DNA of 44,520 nucleotides from JBBSIN01 sp038232055. Its GTDB lineage: Bacteria; Actinomycetota; Actinomycetes; JADGOV01. Location: NCBI GenBank assembly GCA_038232055.1, contig JBBSIN010000015.1:1-44520 (forward strand), written 5' to 3'. This document shows positions 7,561 to 15,929 of the stretch, piece by piece. Numbering within the stretch: position 1 is the stretch's first letter; every line of letters begins with the position of its first letter. Below the pieces are notes generated by a model, which was not told the origin of the DNA, ran no database searches, and was given only the letters and a program-made list of their open reading frames with translations. Both the position numbers and the translations under genes were made by a program.

Positions 7561-8709
7561 TCACCGCCGCTCCCGGGAGACGTCGTTGATGACGTCGATG
7601 ATGCGCCGGACCACGACACCCGGCTCGTAGCGCCTGGCGAGCTGTCGCAGGTCGCGGGCGACGCTGCGCCGGCGCGCAACGTCGGCGAGGAGGGCGAAGA
7701 GTCTTCTCTCGAGCGCGTCGGCACCGGGCTCGTACAGCGCATCGGGGTGGGAGTCGGTGATCTCGGGATAGCTACCGAGCCGCGGCAGCAGGCAGCAGGT
7801 TTCGGCGTACATCGCCTCCAGCGTCGACACACCGAGGCTCTCGTGGCTCGCCGTCGACACCTGCAGGTCGGCCCGCCAAAGCGTGCGGTAGTAGTCGTCG
7901 AGCGGCATGTCGCGACCCAGCACCACCCGGTCGGGGTAGCCGGCGGCGAGTTCCGCAACCGCGTCGGCACCGGCGGTGCCCGGGGGGAACGCGCGGGTGA
8001 ATACGACGGCGGCATCGCTGTGGGGCAGCACCCGCTGCATCACCCGGACGAAGAGCTCCGGATTCTTGCTGGACACCGGGGCGTGATTGAACACCACAGT
8101 CGGGCGGTCGAAGCGCTCGTCGGTGCGGGCGGCGTCGATGCGTCCGGTGTCGAGGGGGAGGCCGACGACGGCAGTTCGCGCATCGATTGCCGCAGCCAGC
8201 TCCTTGTTGAAGTCGCCAATCGTGCGGCGCAGGGTGTGCCGCAGGTAGTCGCTGACGACCAGCAGCCGGTCGAGCGTGGCCAGGTTGGCGAGGTCGGCCA
8301 TCTCCAGCCCCGGGTAGGTCTCGACGCGGTAGCTGTCGCTCGGGTCCCAGTGGCTGCCGTGGGTGTAGCCGACGATCGGTACGTCGAGGCGTAGGTCCAG
8401 CAGCATCCGGCGAAGTTCCACCGGAAACGTGGCGAACGCGTGGAAGGTGAACACCACGTCCGGCGGCGCCTCCGCGAGCACGTCGACGACGCCGGCGTAC
8501 GTCGCGGTCAGCCAGTCCAGCCGGCTCCGCCGGCCGGCGCCGGGTACGGCGTGCGGTGACGTCGGGCGTACGACGTCGAAGCCAGCGTCGCAGAGTCCAG
8601 CCTGGATCACCCGCGAGGCGGTGACGCCGTAGCCGATCGAGTCGCTCGACGGCGCCGCGCCGCCGGTGGCCGGTGCCGTGTACGTGTCGACGTAGAGCAC
8701 CCGGCGCAC
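7561..8709 (-). CDS. GT4-type glycosyltransferase
   Basis: 382 aa. The C-terminal half has the GT-B donor-binding signature with the EX7E pair E290/E298 (ESLGVSTLEAM) and a preceding nucleotide-sugar Rossmann region (PTVVFNHAPVSSKNPELFV). The N-terminal half (RVLYVDTYT, VVFTFHAFATFP, GYTHGSHWDPS) would bind the acceptor. Last gene of the leftward four-gene operon; start GTG 8709 lies 3 nt after the methyltransferase stop. A role in building or decorating a surface glycan or glycolipid is inferred from the neighbours. Sugar and acceptor unknown. Confidence 0.8.
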   Translation of the reverse strand: MRRVLYVDTYTAPATGGAAPSSDSIGYGVTASRVIQAGLCDAGFDVVRPTSPHAVPGAGRRSRLDWLTATYAGVVDVLAEAPPDVVFTFHAFATFPVELRRMLLDLRLDVPIVGYTHGSHWDPSDSYRVETYPGLEMADLANLATLDRLLVVSDYLRHTLRRTIGDFNKELAAAIDARTAVVGLPLDTGRIDAARTDERFDRPTVVFNHAPVSSKNPELFVRVMQRVLPHSDAAVVFTRAFPPGTAGADAVAELAAGYPDRVVLGRDMPLDDYYRTLWRADLQVSTASHESLGVSTLEAMYAETCCLLPRLGSYPEITDSHPDALYEPGADALERRLFALLADVARRRSVARDLRQLARRYEPGVVVRRIIDVINDVSRERR

Positions 8710-8712
8710 GGC

Positions 8713-9555
8713 TCACTCCGCCGGTCGGAACCCGAGCACGGCGTAGTCCTGCGGTCCGAAGAGCGCCGCCTCGACGACCTGCTGCACCAACGGCGCAGCA
8801 TCCCCGTGCGTCTCGTCGGCGTACGGCGCGAAAGGGGACGCCTTGGGATGCAGGTGCCGAACCTCGACGTCGACGAAACCGGCGGCGCCGACCATCCACT
8901 CGGCGACCGTCGGGGGGAGCGGCCGCCGGTGGGTCGGGTCGCAGTAGAAGTCGCAGGCGCCGGTGACCAGGTTGGTGGCGTTCGGCGTCTCGAGCAGCAG
9001 ACAGCCGCCCGGTCGCAGCGCCACGCTGGCAACGTGGAGCAGCTCGAGCACCTCGTCGACGTCAAGGTGCTCGACCAGGTGGAACGCCGTGACCAGATCG
9101 AGCTCGCCCGGCGCGCGGGACCGTAGGTGCCCGACCGCATCGTCGAGCGTGACGTCGAAGCCCCCTGCGCGGGCCGCCGCGACCCGCTCCGGATGGCTGT
9201 CGACGCCCGTCGCGGCGAGACCAGCGTCGCGGAGCAGGCCCAGCCATTCGCCGCGGCCGCTGCCGAGATCGAGCAGGCCGCCGCCGCGTGCCACTCGCTG
9301 CACGTCGGGCAGGTAGCCAGCAAGCTTGGCCCGCACCTCCTCGACCGGCCCCCGGAAGCGTTCCTGAAAGTCCGGATAGAGGGCGGCGAAGCGAGAGCCG
9401 GCGCCCCCGACGTTCGTCCGCAACCGGGCCACCTCCGCCTCCAGGTCGCGCAGCTGCGTCCCGAGCGCATCGACGCTGGCGACAAGCTCGTCGTACGCCG
9501 ACCGCGGCTCGGCCGGCTCGGCCGGCTCGGCCGGCTCAGAGCGCGACCCGGTCAT
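8713..9555 (-). CDS. SAM-dependent methyltransferase with N-terminal coiled coil
   Basis: 280 aa from ATG 9555, which overlaps the acyltransferase stop (ATGA). Residues about 8-17 are Ala-Glu-Pro repeats encoded by a 9-bp tandem repeat, and residues about 20-50 look coiled-coil (LGTQLRDLEAEVARLR). A class I methyltransferase fold follows, with motif I LLDLGSGRGEW (94-104), acidic D after strand 2 (TGVDSHPE) and FHLVEHLDVDEVL. LLLETPNATNL resembles methyltransferases of O-antigen and glycan clusters (WbdD-like), some of which cap polysaccharide chains. Substrate inferred as a sugar or glycan from the two GT4 genes and acyltransferase around it. Confidence 0.8.
   Translation of the reverse strand: MTGSRSEPAEPAEPAEPRSAYDELVASVDALGTQLRDLEAEVARLRTNVGGAGSRFAALYPDFQERFRGPVEEVRAKLAGYLPDVQRVARGGGLLDLGSGRGEWLGLLRDAGLAATGVDSHPERVAAARAGGFDVTLDDAVGHLRSRAPGELDLVTAFHLVEHLDVDEVLELLHVASVALRPGGCLLLETPNATNLVTGACDFYCDPTHRRPLPPTVAEWMVGAAGFVDVEVRHLHPKASPFAPYADETHGDAAPLVQQVVEAALFGPQDYAVLGFRPAE
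9506..9538. repeat. 9-bp tandem repeat, about 3.7 copies
   Basis: Unit ggctcggcc at 9506-9514, 9515-9523 and 9524-9532, with a partial fourth copy. It lies inside the methyltransferase gene and encodes Ala-Glu-Pro units, so gain or loss of a copy keeps the frame and changes only the length of the N-terminal linker. Confidence 0.8.
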
Positions 9556-10076
9556 CCGGCTGCCGGTGTTATGTCGGGATGTGGGAGCTCGCGAAGGACC
9601 TTGGCCGGCACGCCGGCGACCACCGCGTAGGGCGGGACGTCGCGGAGCACGACAGCGCCGACGCCGACCACGCTGTGCGCCCCGATCCGGCAGGGCCCCA
9701 CGATCGTCGCGTTGCTCGAGACCCAGGCGCCCCGCTCGACGACCACGTCGCGACCGCTCGGTGGCACCGAGACCTGGCGCTGCCGGTCGAAGGTCGTGAA
9801 GTCGTGGGCGCCGGTCAGCACTGAGACGTTGTGGCCGAAGAACGCGTACTCCTCGATCGTCACTTCCCCCGAAGAGAGGTTGATCAACGCATTGTTGAGA
9901 ACCGCGGTGGGATGGACGTGCAGCCGGTCCGGGTCGCCGTAGATCAGCGGCTTGAACAGCGCCGCATCCTCGGTGGGCCGAGCGCCGGGCGGCTTGCCCT
10001 GCGCGAGCGCCTCGCGGACCAGCGCCGAGACCGTCGGTGCCAACGTGCGTCGGATCAGCCGGTCGAGCACTTTCAT
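9552..10076 (-). CDS. Hexapeptide-repeat (left-handed beta-helix) acyltransferase
   Basis: 174 aa. The C-terminal 110 residues carry imperfect hexapeptide repeats (VTIEEYAFFGHNVSVLTGAHD, WVSSNATIVGPCRIGAHSVVGVGAVV) and the usual end DVPPYAVVAGVPAKVLR, as in sugar O-acetyltransferases of the WbbJ/NodL/maa group. The conserved catalytic His is likely that in GAHDF. It would work as a trimer, moving an acetyl group from acetyl-CoA to a sugar. ATG 10076 is a clear start. Second gene of the glycan operon, 88 nt after the GT4 gene and overlapping the methyltransferase start. Confidence 0.85.
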   Translation of the reverse strand: MKVLDRLIRRTLAPTVSALVREALAQGKPPGARPTEDAALFKPLIYGDPDRLHVHPTAVLNNALINLSSGEVTIEEYAFFGHNVSVLTGAHDFTTFDRQRQVSVPPSGRDVVVERGAWVSSNATIVGPCRIGAHSVVGVGAVVLRDVPPYAVVAGVPAKVLRELPHPDITPAAG

Positions 10077-10164
10077 GAGCCACCTTCTGTTGCGGATCCG
10101 CGACGCCTGAGCCGACCCTGGACGATCGCTGGCCCGCTGTCCAGCCGGGCACTCGCTGATGAGC

Positions 10165-11385
10165 TCAGCTCAGCTGCCGGTAGAGCTCGGCGTGCACGCG
10201 GGCGATGCGCGACCAGTCGTGCCGAGCGGCGCGGGCGAGGCCAGCCGTCCGCAGCCGCGAGGCAAGCGTCTGGTCGGTCAGCACCCGGTGCAGCGCGGTC
10301 GTCAGAGCGTCGGTGTCGCGTGGCGGGATGGGCAGTATGCCGTCGACGGCGCCGGCTGCACCTGCGGCCTCGCCCACGGTGGCCACCGTGGGGACGCCGT
10401 GGGCCAGCGTGGCGAGCAGGCTGCCGGACTTGACCGTCATGCCGGCGTCGAAGGGGAACGCGGCGGCGTCGGCCGCCGACAGCAGGCGCGAGACCTGCTC
10501 GGCCGGCAGATGGCCGGGCAGGAGGACCTCGGCGCCAGCCACGTTGGCGCGCTCGCGGAGAGCCGCGACCAGCGCGGCCGCGGCCGGGCCGGACACCGAG
10601 TGGCTCTCCGCGCCGCCGGCCAGGACGAGCCGGAGCCCGGGTAGCAGCCGGCGAAGCCGGCCGGCCGCCTCGACGAGCCGGTCGAGACCTTTGACCGGAT
10701 GCAGGAAACCGAAGAACACGACGAGCGGCGCGTCCGGCGCCATCCCGAGGCACTCGCGGACGGTTCGCCGGATCGAGTCACGTTCCACCGGCGCGACATC
10801 GATGTTCGGCCCGATCGGCACCTCCAGTACGTCGGATGTCCGCGTCGGGAAGCGCGCGGCGACCACCCGCAGCTGCGCCGAGTCAGGCACCAGCAGGCGC
10901 CGCGCCCGAGGCACCAGCAGGCCGGTCTCCCGGTCGGCGATGCCCGCCCGCTCCAAACTCGACCGGAACGCCGTCAGTACGGCGCCGGCCGGCCTCTCGA
11001 CGCCGTACTCGTGCAGCGTCACGACCAGCGGTCGGCGGCGGAGCAAGAGCGGCAGCAGGCCGACCGCGCGGGTGAACCGGAAGACGGACGGCGCCCACTG
11101 CACGTGGACCACGTCAACGTGGAGCCGCCCGAGGGCGTTGGCGGCGCGGGCGACGCCCGCCGGGCCCCACCCGTCGGTGACGCCGATGACCGGAAATCCA
11201 CCACGGCCGCCTGCGGCACCGCCGGCAGCTTCCGCCGCGACGGATGTGGTGGCCACGAGGGCATCCACGCCGGCCGCAGCAAGGTGCTGGGCGAGGCGTC
11301 CGGTGTAGTCGGCTACGCCGTCCCGAGCCGGGTCGAAGTACCCGCAGACCAACGCCACCCGGGGGGCATCACCGACGCTCAACAC
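10165..11385 (-). CDS. GT4-type glycosyltransferase (first gene of glycan operon)
   Basis: 406 aa, two Rossmann-like halves. The N-terminal part has CGYFDPARDGVADYTGRLAQHL, typical of GT4 enzymes, and the donor-binding half has FFGFLHPVKGLDRLVEAAGRL and LVLAGGAESHS. In place of a clear EX7E the usual region reads GMTVKSGSLLATLAHGVPTV, a GT4 variant in which the first Glu is replaced. A GGAGG lies 1 nt from GTG 11385 and 4 nt from TTG 11382, so the true start may be either. Divergent from the ketosynthase gene. Acceptor unknown. Confidence 0.8.
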   Translation of the reverse strand: MLSVGDAPRVALVCGYFDPARDGVADYTGRLAQHLAAAGVDALVATTSVAAEAAGGAAGGRGGFPVIGVTDGWGPAGVARAANALGRLHVDVVHVQWAPSVFRFTRAVGLLPLLLRRRPLVVTLHEYGVERPAGAVLTAFRSSLERAGIADRETGLLVPRARRLLVPDSAQLRVVAARFPTRTSDVLEVPIGPNIDVAPVERDSIRRTVRECLGMAPDAPLVVFFGFLHPVKGLDRLVEAAGRLRRLLPGLRLVLAGGAESHSVSGPAAAALVAALRERANVAGAEVLLPGHLPAEQVSRLLSAADAAAFPFDAGMTVKSGSLLATLAHGVPTVATVGEAAGAAGAVDGILPIPPRDTDALTTALHRVLTDQTLASRLRTAGLARAARHDWSRIARVHAELYRQLS

Positions 11386-11430
11386 GCCTCCGTCAGCTCA
11401 GCGGCACAATGGGTACCTGCCCAGACCAAC

Positions 11431-11436
11431 TAGCCT
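11431..11436 (+). promoter_or_regulatory. -10 box TAGCCT for the ketosynthase gene (leaderless type)
   Basis: TAGCCT lies 8 nt before ATG 11445 with no Shine-Dalgarno between, matching the TAnnnT signal of leaderless actinobacterial mRNAs. Confidence 0.35.
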
Positions 11437-11444
11437 CGGACCCC

Positions 11445-12671
11445 ATGCGCCGGGTCGTCGTGACGGGTCTCGGGGCCGTCACCCCGCTCGGGCTCGACGC
11501 CGCGAGCACCTGGGCGGGGCTCGTCGCCGGTCGCTCCGGCATCGGCCCGGTGACCCGCGCGGACGTCGGCGACCTGCCGGTGCGGATCGCTGCCGAGGTG
11601 CCTGGGTTCGATCCGGACCGCGAACTCGGGCCGCGGGAAGCCCGGCGACTGGACCGCTTCGCCCAGTTGGCGGTCGTGGCGGCCCGGGAGGCGGTGGCGG
11701 ACAGCGGCCTCGACGTGGGCGCGGCCTCGACCCGGGTGGGCACCGTGGTCGCGAGTGGGTTGGGCGGCGTCGAGACATTCGAGCGGGAGGTCGGCGTACT
11801 CGCGGCCGGCGGCCCGCGACTGGTGAGCCCGTTCCTGACCGCCGCCATGATCGGCAACGCCGCGGTGGCCGCGGTGGCCATGGACGCCGGAGCTCGGGGA
11901 CCGTCGCTGTGCCCGACGACGGCCTGCGCGGCCGGTACGGACGCGGTCGGCCTCGCCGCCGACATGATCCGACTGGGGCGTGCGGACGCCGTCCTCGCCG
12001 GCGGCGCCGACGCCCCGGTCACCCGGGCCCTGCTCGCGGGGTTCGCCTCGATGCGGGCGGCGTCCCGCCGCAACGACGATCCAGTCCGCGCATCCCGGCC
12101 CTTTGCCATGGGTCGCGACGGGTTCGTGACCGGCGAGGGCGCCGCGATCCTCGTCCTCGAGGACCGGGCGAGCGCGCTCGCCCGCGGGGCCCGGCTGCTT
12201 GCGGAGGTCGTCGGCTACGCGGCGGCCAGCGACGCCCACCACGTCACTGCGCCGCGGCCGGACGGCGCCGGCGCGGTTGCCGTCATGCGGGAGGCGCTCG
12301 CCGTCGCCGGACGCGTCCCGAGCGAGGTCGGCTACCTCAACGCGCACGGTACGTCGACGCAGCTCAACGACGTCATGGAGGCCCGGGCGCTGCGGGCGGT
12401 CTTCGGCCACGGCGGCGTGCCGGTGTCATCGACGAAGTCGATGACCGGCCATCTGATGGGCGCGGCGGGAGCGCTCGAGGCGCTCGCCTGCGTGCAGGCG
12501 CTGGCCAGCGCGACCCTGCCGCCGTCGGTCAACGCCGAGGAGGTGGACCCGGAGTGTGACGGCCTCGACCTGGTGCGGGCCGCCCGGCCGTCGGCCACCG
12601 GTCTCGTGATGAGCACCAGCTTTGGTTTCGGTGGCCACGACGCCGCCCTCGCGTTGGCGCACCCGGAGTAA
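11445..12671 (+). CDS. fabF: Beta-ketoacyl-ACP synthase II type (FabF-like)
   Basis: 408 aa from ATG 11445 (MRRVVVTGLGAVTPLG), full family length. The thiolase-fold Cys-His-His triad is intact: C161 in TTACAAGTDA, H301 in NAHGTSTQLND, and H336 with K331 in SSTKSMTGHLMGAAG. The enzyme condenses malonyl-ACP with an acyl-ACP. Lys and both His are retained, so it is not a chain-length-factor paralogue. It converges on an ACP gene with 4 nt between the stops, and no other fatty acid synthesis gene is nearby. A dedicated acyl or polyketide side-pathway is therefore as likely as primary fatty acid synthesis. The symbol reflects family, not proven role. Confidence 0.85.
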   Translation: MRRVVVTGLGAVTPLGLDAASTWAGLVAGRSGIGPVTRADVGDLPVRIAAEVPGFDPDRELGPREARRLDRFAQLAVVAAREAVADSGLDVGAASTRVGTVVASGLGGVETFEREVGVLAAGGPRLVSPFLTAAMIGNAAVAAVAMDAGARGPSLCPTTACAAGTDAVGLAADMIRLGRADAVLAGGADAPVTRALLAGFASMRAASRRNDDPVRASRPFAMGRDGFVTGEGAAILVLEDRASALARGARLLAEVVGYAAASDAHHVTAPRPDGAGAVAVMREALAVAGRVPSEVGYLNAHGTSTQLNDVMEARALRAVFGHGGVPVSSTKSMTGHLMGAAGALEALACVQALASATLPPSVNAEEVDPECDGLDLVRAARPSATGLVMSTSFGFGGHDAALALAHPE

Positions 12672-12675
12672 GGCG

Positions 12676-12915
12676 TCACGAGGCCCGATGGCGCGCGACG
12701 AGTGCCGCCAACTCGGCGTAGGTGTGCGAGTCGAAGAGGTCGTCGTCGCCAAGCGCGACGTCGTACCGCTCCTCGATGGTGATGGCGAGCTCGATGAGGG
12801 CCAACGAGTCGAGGGCGAGGTCCTCGAGGAGGAGCGTCGAGTCGGTCAGCGCGGCTTCTTCGATGCCTAGCCGGGTGGCGACGAACGCCCGCAGGTCGGT
12901 GGTGGAGACTCGCAC
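12676..12915 (-). CDS. Acyl carrier protein
   Basis: 79 aa, acidic, with the phosphopantetheine site S37 in ALDSLALIEL and four-helix ACP features (LGIEEAALTDSTLLLEDLALDSL, FDSHTYAELAALV). Starts at GTG 12915, 6 nt after a TAGGTT box. Convergent with the ketosynthase, which probably uses it. It differs enough from a housekeeping AcpP (AL-DSL instead of GA-DSLD) to suggest a specialised ACP. Confidence 0.85.
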   Translation of the reverse strand: MRVSTTDLRAFVATRLGIEEAALTDSTLLLEDLALDSLALIELAITIEERYDVALGDDDLFDSHTYAELAALVARHRAS

Positions 12916-12921
12916 CCTGGA

Positions 12922-12927
12922 AACCTA
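12922..12927 (-). promoter_or_regulatory. -10 box TAGGTT for the ACP gene (leaderless type)
   Basis: On the minus strand TAGGTT is followed by 6 nt and the ACP GTG. The same hexamer at the same distance precedes pntAA and galE. Confidence 0.45.
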
Positions 12928-12960
12928 GTAGACGGCCCCTGACTCCGAGGGAGTGTGACG

Positions 12961-13431
12961 ATGCCCCGCATCCGAGTCCACGTCGACGGTACGGCGTACG
13001 AGGACGAAGTGGAGGGTCGCCTGCTGCTCGTGCACTATCTGCGCGACCGGCTGGGTCTGGTCGGCACACCGATCGGATGCGACACGTCGAACTGCGGGGC
13101 GTGCACCGTGCTGCTCGACGGGCACAGCGTGAAGAGTTGTTCGGTGCTCGCCGCGCAGGTCGACGGCAGCCAGGTGACGACGATCCAGGGCCTGGCAGAG
13201 GGGGAGTGGCACCCACTGCAGAAGGCGTTCCGGGAGAGTCATGCGCTGCAGTGCGGCTACTGCACGCCCGGCATGATTCTCGCGTCGGTCGACCTGCTCC
13301 AGCACACACCAGATCCCAGTGACGAGGAGATCCGGCACGGCCTGGAGGGCAACCTCTGCCGCTGCACCGGCTACCAGAACATCGTGCGCGCCGTACGGAC
13401 CGCGGCCGACGAGATGGGGGCATCGGCATGA
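12961..13431 (+). CDS. coxS: CO-dehydrogenase/aldehyde-oxidase small subunit, two [2Fe-2S] clusters
   Basis: 156 aa from ATG 12961, chosen because AGGGAG (12948-12953) is 7 nt upstream; the GTG at 12955 would leave only 1 nt. The plant-ferredoxin-type cluster uses C40, C45, C48 and C60 (GCDTSNCGAC). The helical second cluster uses C98, C101, C133 and C135 (CGYCTPGM, CRCTGYQNIV). It passes electrons from the molybdenum site to FAD. It overlaps coxL by ATGA. S-L-M order is characteristic of form II loci. Confidence 0.9.
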   Translation: MPRIRVHVDGTAYEDEVEGRLLLVHYLRDRLGLVGTPIGCDTSNCGACTVLLDGHSVKSCSVLAAQVDGSQVTTIQGLAEGEWHPLQKAFRESHALQCGYCTPGMILASVDLLQHTPDPSDEEIRHGLEGNLCRCTGYQNIVRAVRTAADEMGASA

Positions 13432-15929
13432 CTGAGGACATCGACGTCGGCGCCGTGGCGACACTGGTCGAAGACAGCGGCGAGATGGGTACGCCGGACG
13501 GCACGCGTGAGGTCGGCAGGTCGCGGCGGCGCAAGGAGGACGCCAAGCTCGTCACCGGCCAGACGATGTGGACCGACAACATCCAGCTCCCCGCCATGCT
13601 GCACCTCGCCGTCCTGCGCAGCCCGATGGCGCACGCGAAGATCACCCGGATCGACGTCTCGCCGGCCATGTCGATGCCGGGCGTCGTGGCGGTGTTCTCC
13701 GGGGCCGACCTCAAGGACGAGCTCGGCTCGCTCCCGTGCGCCTGGCCGGTGACGACCGACATGGTGCAGCCCGACCATCCGCCGATCGCGTACGACGAGG
13801 TCCGCTACGTCGGCGACGCGGTGGCCGTCGTCGCTGCCCGCGACCGCTACCAGGCGGCCGACGCCCTCGAGGCGATCGAGATCGACTACGAGCCGCTCGG
13901 CGCGGTCGTCGACATGGAGGAGGCCCTCAAGGACGAGACGCTCGTCCACTCCGACAAGGGCACGAACAAGGCGTTCGTCTGGCCGCTGGAGACCGGCGAC
14001 GTCGACGCCGCCTTCCAAGACGCGCCGGTCCTCGTCAAGCGACGGTTCATCCAGCAGCGGCTGATCCCGACGGCGATGGAGCCGCGGGCCGTCGTCGTGC
14101 ATCCGGTCGCCGCCGCCGACGAGTACACCGTCTACTCGGCCACGCAGATCCCACACGTGCTGCGCGTCATGCTCGCGCTGAGCACCGGCCTGCCCGAGCA
14201 GAAGATCCGGGTCGTCGCGCCCGACGTCGGCGGAGGCTTCGGCTCGAAGCTCGACGTCTACGCCGAGGAGTCCATCGCGCTGATCGTCGCCAAGCGGCTC
14301 GGCCGGCCGGTCAAGTGGACCGAGTCCCGCAGCGAGGGATATCAGGCGACGATCCACGGCCGCGACCAGATCCAGGACGTCGAGATCGCGGCCGACCGGG
14401 ACGGGCGCATCCGCGGCCTGAAGGTCGACCTCAAGGCCGACATGGGCGCCTACCTGCAGCTCATCACGCCCGGCATCCCGCTGCTGGGGGCCTCCATGTA
14501 CGTCGGCATCTACAAGATGGACGCGTACCGGTTCAGCTGCACCGGCGTCTTCACCACGAAGACGCCGACCGACGCCTACCGCGGCGCCGGGCGGCCCGAG
14601 GCGACGTACGCCATCGAGCGGATCGTCGACGAGCTCGCGGCGGAGCTGGACATGGATCCGTTGGAGCTTCGGCGACGCAACTGGATCCAGCACGAGGAGT
14701 TCCCCTACACGACGGCCGGCGGGCTCACCTACGACACCGGAAACTACGAGGCCGCCACCGAGCGCGCGATGGAGCTCTTCGGCTATGACCCGTTGCGGGC
14801 CGAGCAGGCCAAGCGGCGCGAGTCCGATGACCCGGTGCAGCTCGGCATCGGCATCTCGACCTTCACCGAGGCCTGCGGCGGGGCCCCGTCACGGATCCTC
14901 GGCCAGCTTTCCTACGCCGGCGGCGGCTGGGAGTCGGCGTCTATCCGGATGCTGCCGACGGGAAAGGTCGAGGTCGTCACGGGCACCAGCCCGCACGGGC
15001 AGGGCCACGTCACGGCATGGAGCCAGATCGCCGCCGACGCGCTCGGGGTGCCGTTCGAGGACGTCGAGGTGCTGCACGGCGACACCAAGTCCTCGCCGAC
15101 AGGATGGGATACCTACGGTTCCCGCTCCGTTTCCGTCGGCGGCGTCGCCGTTCACCTCGCGGCGCAACGGACGGTGGAGAAGGCAAGGCGGATGGCGGCG
15201 CACATGCTGGAGGCGGCTGAGGGCGACGTCGAGTTCTCGGCGGGGACGTTCTCGGTGAAAGGCTCGCCCGAGGCGAAGAAGACGATCCAGGAGGTGGCGC
15301 TCGCGACGTTCGCCGCCCATGACATGCCGGAGGGCGTGGAGCCGAGCCTCAACGCCGAGTACGTCTTCGACCCGGAGAACTTCTCCTATCCGCACGGCAC
15401 GCACCTGTGCGCCGTGGAGATCGACACGGAGACCGGCTTCGTCACGATCCGGTCCTACGTCGCCGTCGACGACGTCGGCTCGGTGATCAACCCGCTCATC
15501 GTCGAGGGGCAGGTGCACGGCGGCCTGGCGCAGGGCATCGCGCAGGCGCTGTACGAGGAGGCGGTGTACGACGCCGAGGGCAACCTCGTCACTGGGACGA
15601 TGGTCGACTACCTGGTGCCCGCCGCACCCGACCTGCCCGAGTTCACCACCGACCGCACGGAGACGCCGTCCACGTCGAACCCGCTCGGGGTGAAGGGGGT
15701 CGGCGAGGCCGGCACCATCGCCTCCACGCCCGCCGTCATCAACGCGGTCGTCGACGCGCTGCGGCCGTACGGGGTCAACGACATGCGGATGCCGGCCACC
15801 CCGGAGCGCGTGTGGCGGGCCATCCGCGAAGGCTCGACGGGCGGCGACCGCGCTGCCGAGGGCACCATCGCCTGGGGCGGGTCGCAGACGGCGACGACCG
15901 CCGGCGCCGAGTCAGGGAGCGCGCAGTGA
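13428..15929 (+). CDS. coxL: Molybdopterin-binding large subunit, form II CoxL type
   Basis: 833 aa, xanthine oxidase family. The active-site loop reads AYRGAGR (383-389), the signature of form II CoxL-like proteins; form I CO dehydrogenases have AYXCSFR with a Cys that binds copper. The catalytic Glu is likely E760 in KGVGEAGT. DVGGGFGSKLD and the GQGHVT loop bind the molybdenum cofactor. CO oxidation by form II enzymes is disputed, so the substrate may be CO, an aldehyde or a heterocycle. The last ~35 residues are a low-complexity tail. Start ATG 13428 overlaps the coxS stop. Confidence 0.9.
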   Translation: MTEDIDVGAVATLVEDSGEMGTPDGTREVGRSRRRKEDAKLVTGQTMWTDNIQLPAMLHLAVLRSPMAHAKITRIDVSPAMSMPGVVAVFSGADLKDELGSLPCAWPVTTDMVQPDHPPIAYDEVRYVGDAVAVVAARDRYQAADALEAIEIDYEPLGAVVDMEEALKDETLVHSDKGTNKAFVWPLETGDVDAAFQDAPVLVKRRFIQQRLIPTAMEPRAVVVHPVAAADEYTVYSATQIPHVLRVMLALSTGLPEQKIRVVAPDVGGGFGSKLDVYAEESIALIVAKRLGRPVKWTESRSEGYQATIHGRDQIQDVEIAADRDGRIRGLKVDLKADMGAYLQLITPGIPLLGASMYVGIYKMDAYRFSCTGVFTTKTPTDAYRGAGRPEATYAIERIVDELAAELDMDPLELRRRNWIQHEEFPYTTAGGLTYDTGNYEAATERAMELFGYDPLRAEQAKRRESDDPVQLGIGISTFTEACGGAPSRILGQLSYAGGGWESASIRMLPTGKVEVVTGTSPHGQGHVTAWSQIAADALGVPFEDVEVLHGDTKSSPTGWDTYGSRSVSVGGVAVHLAAQRTVEKARRMAAHMLEAAEGDVEFSAGTFSVKGSPEAKKTIQEVALATFAAHDMPEGVEPSLNAEYVFDPENFSYPHGTHLCAVEIDTETGFVTIRSYVAVDDVGSVINPLIVEGQVHGGLAQGIAQALYEEAVYDAEGNLVTGTMVDYLVPAAPDLPEFTTDRTETPSTSNPLGVKGVGEAGTIASTPAVINAVVDALRPYGVNDMRMPATPERVWRAIREGSTGGDRAAEGTIAWGGSQTATTAGAESGSAQ

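Noticed and set aside
9506..9538. Tandem repeat considered as a phase-variation switch
   Set aside because: Unit is 9 bp, so copy changes cannot shift the frame.
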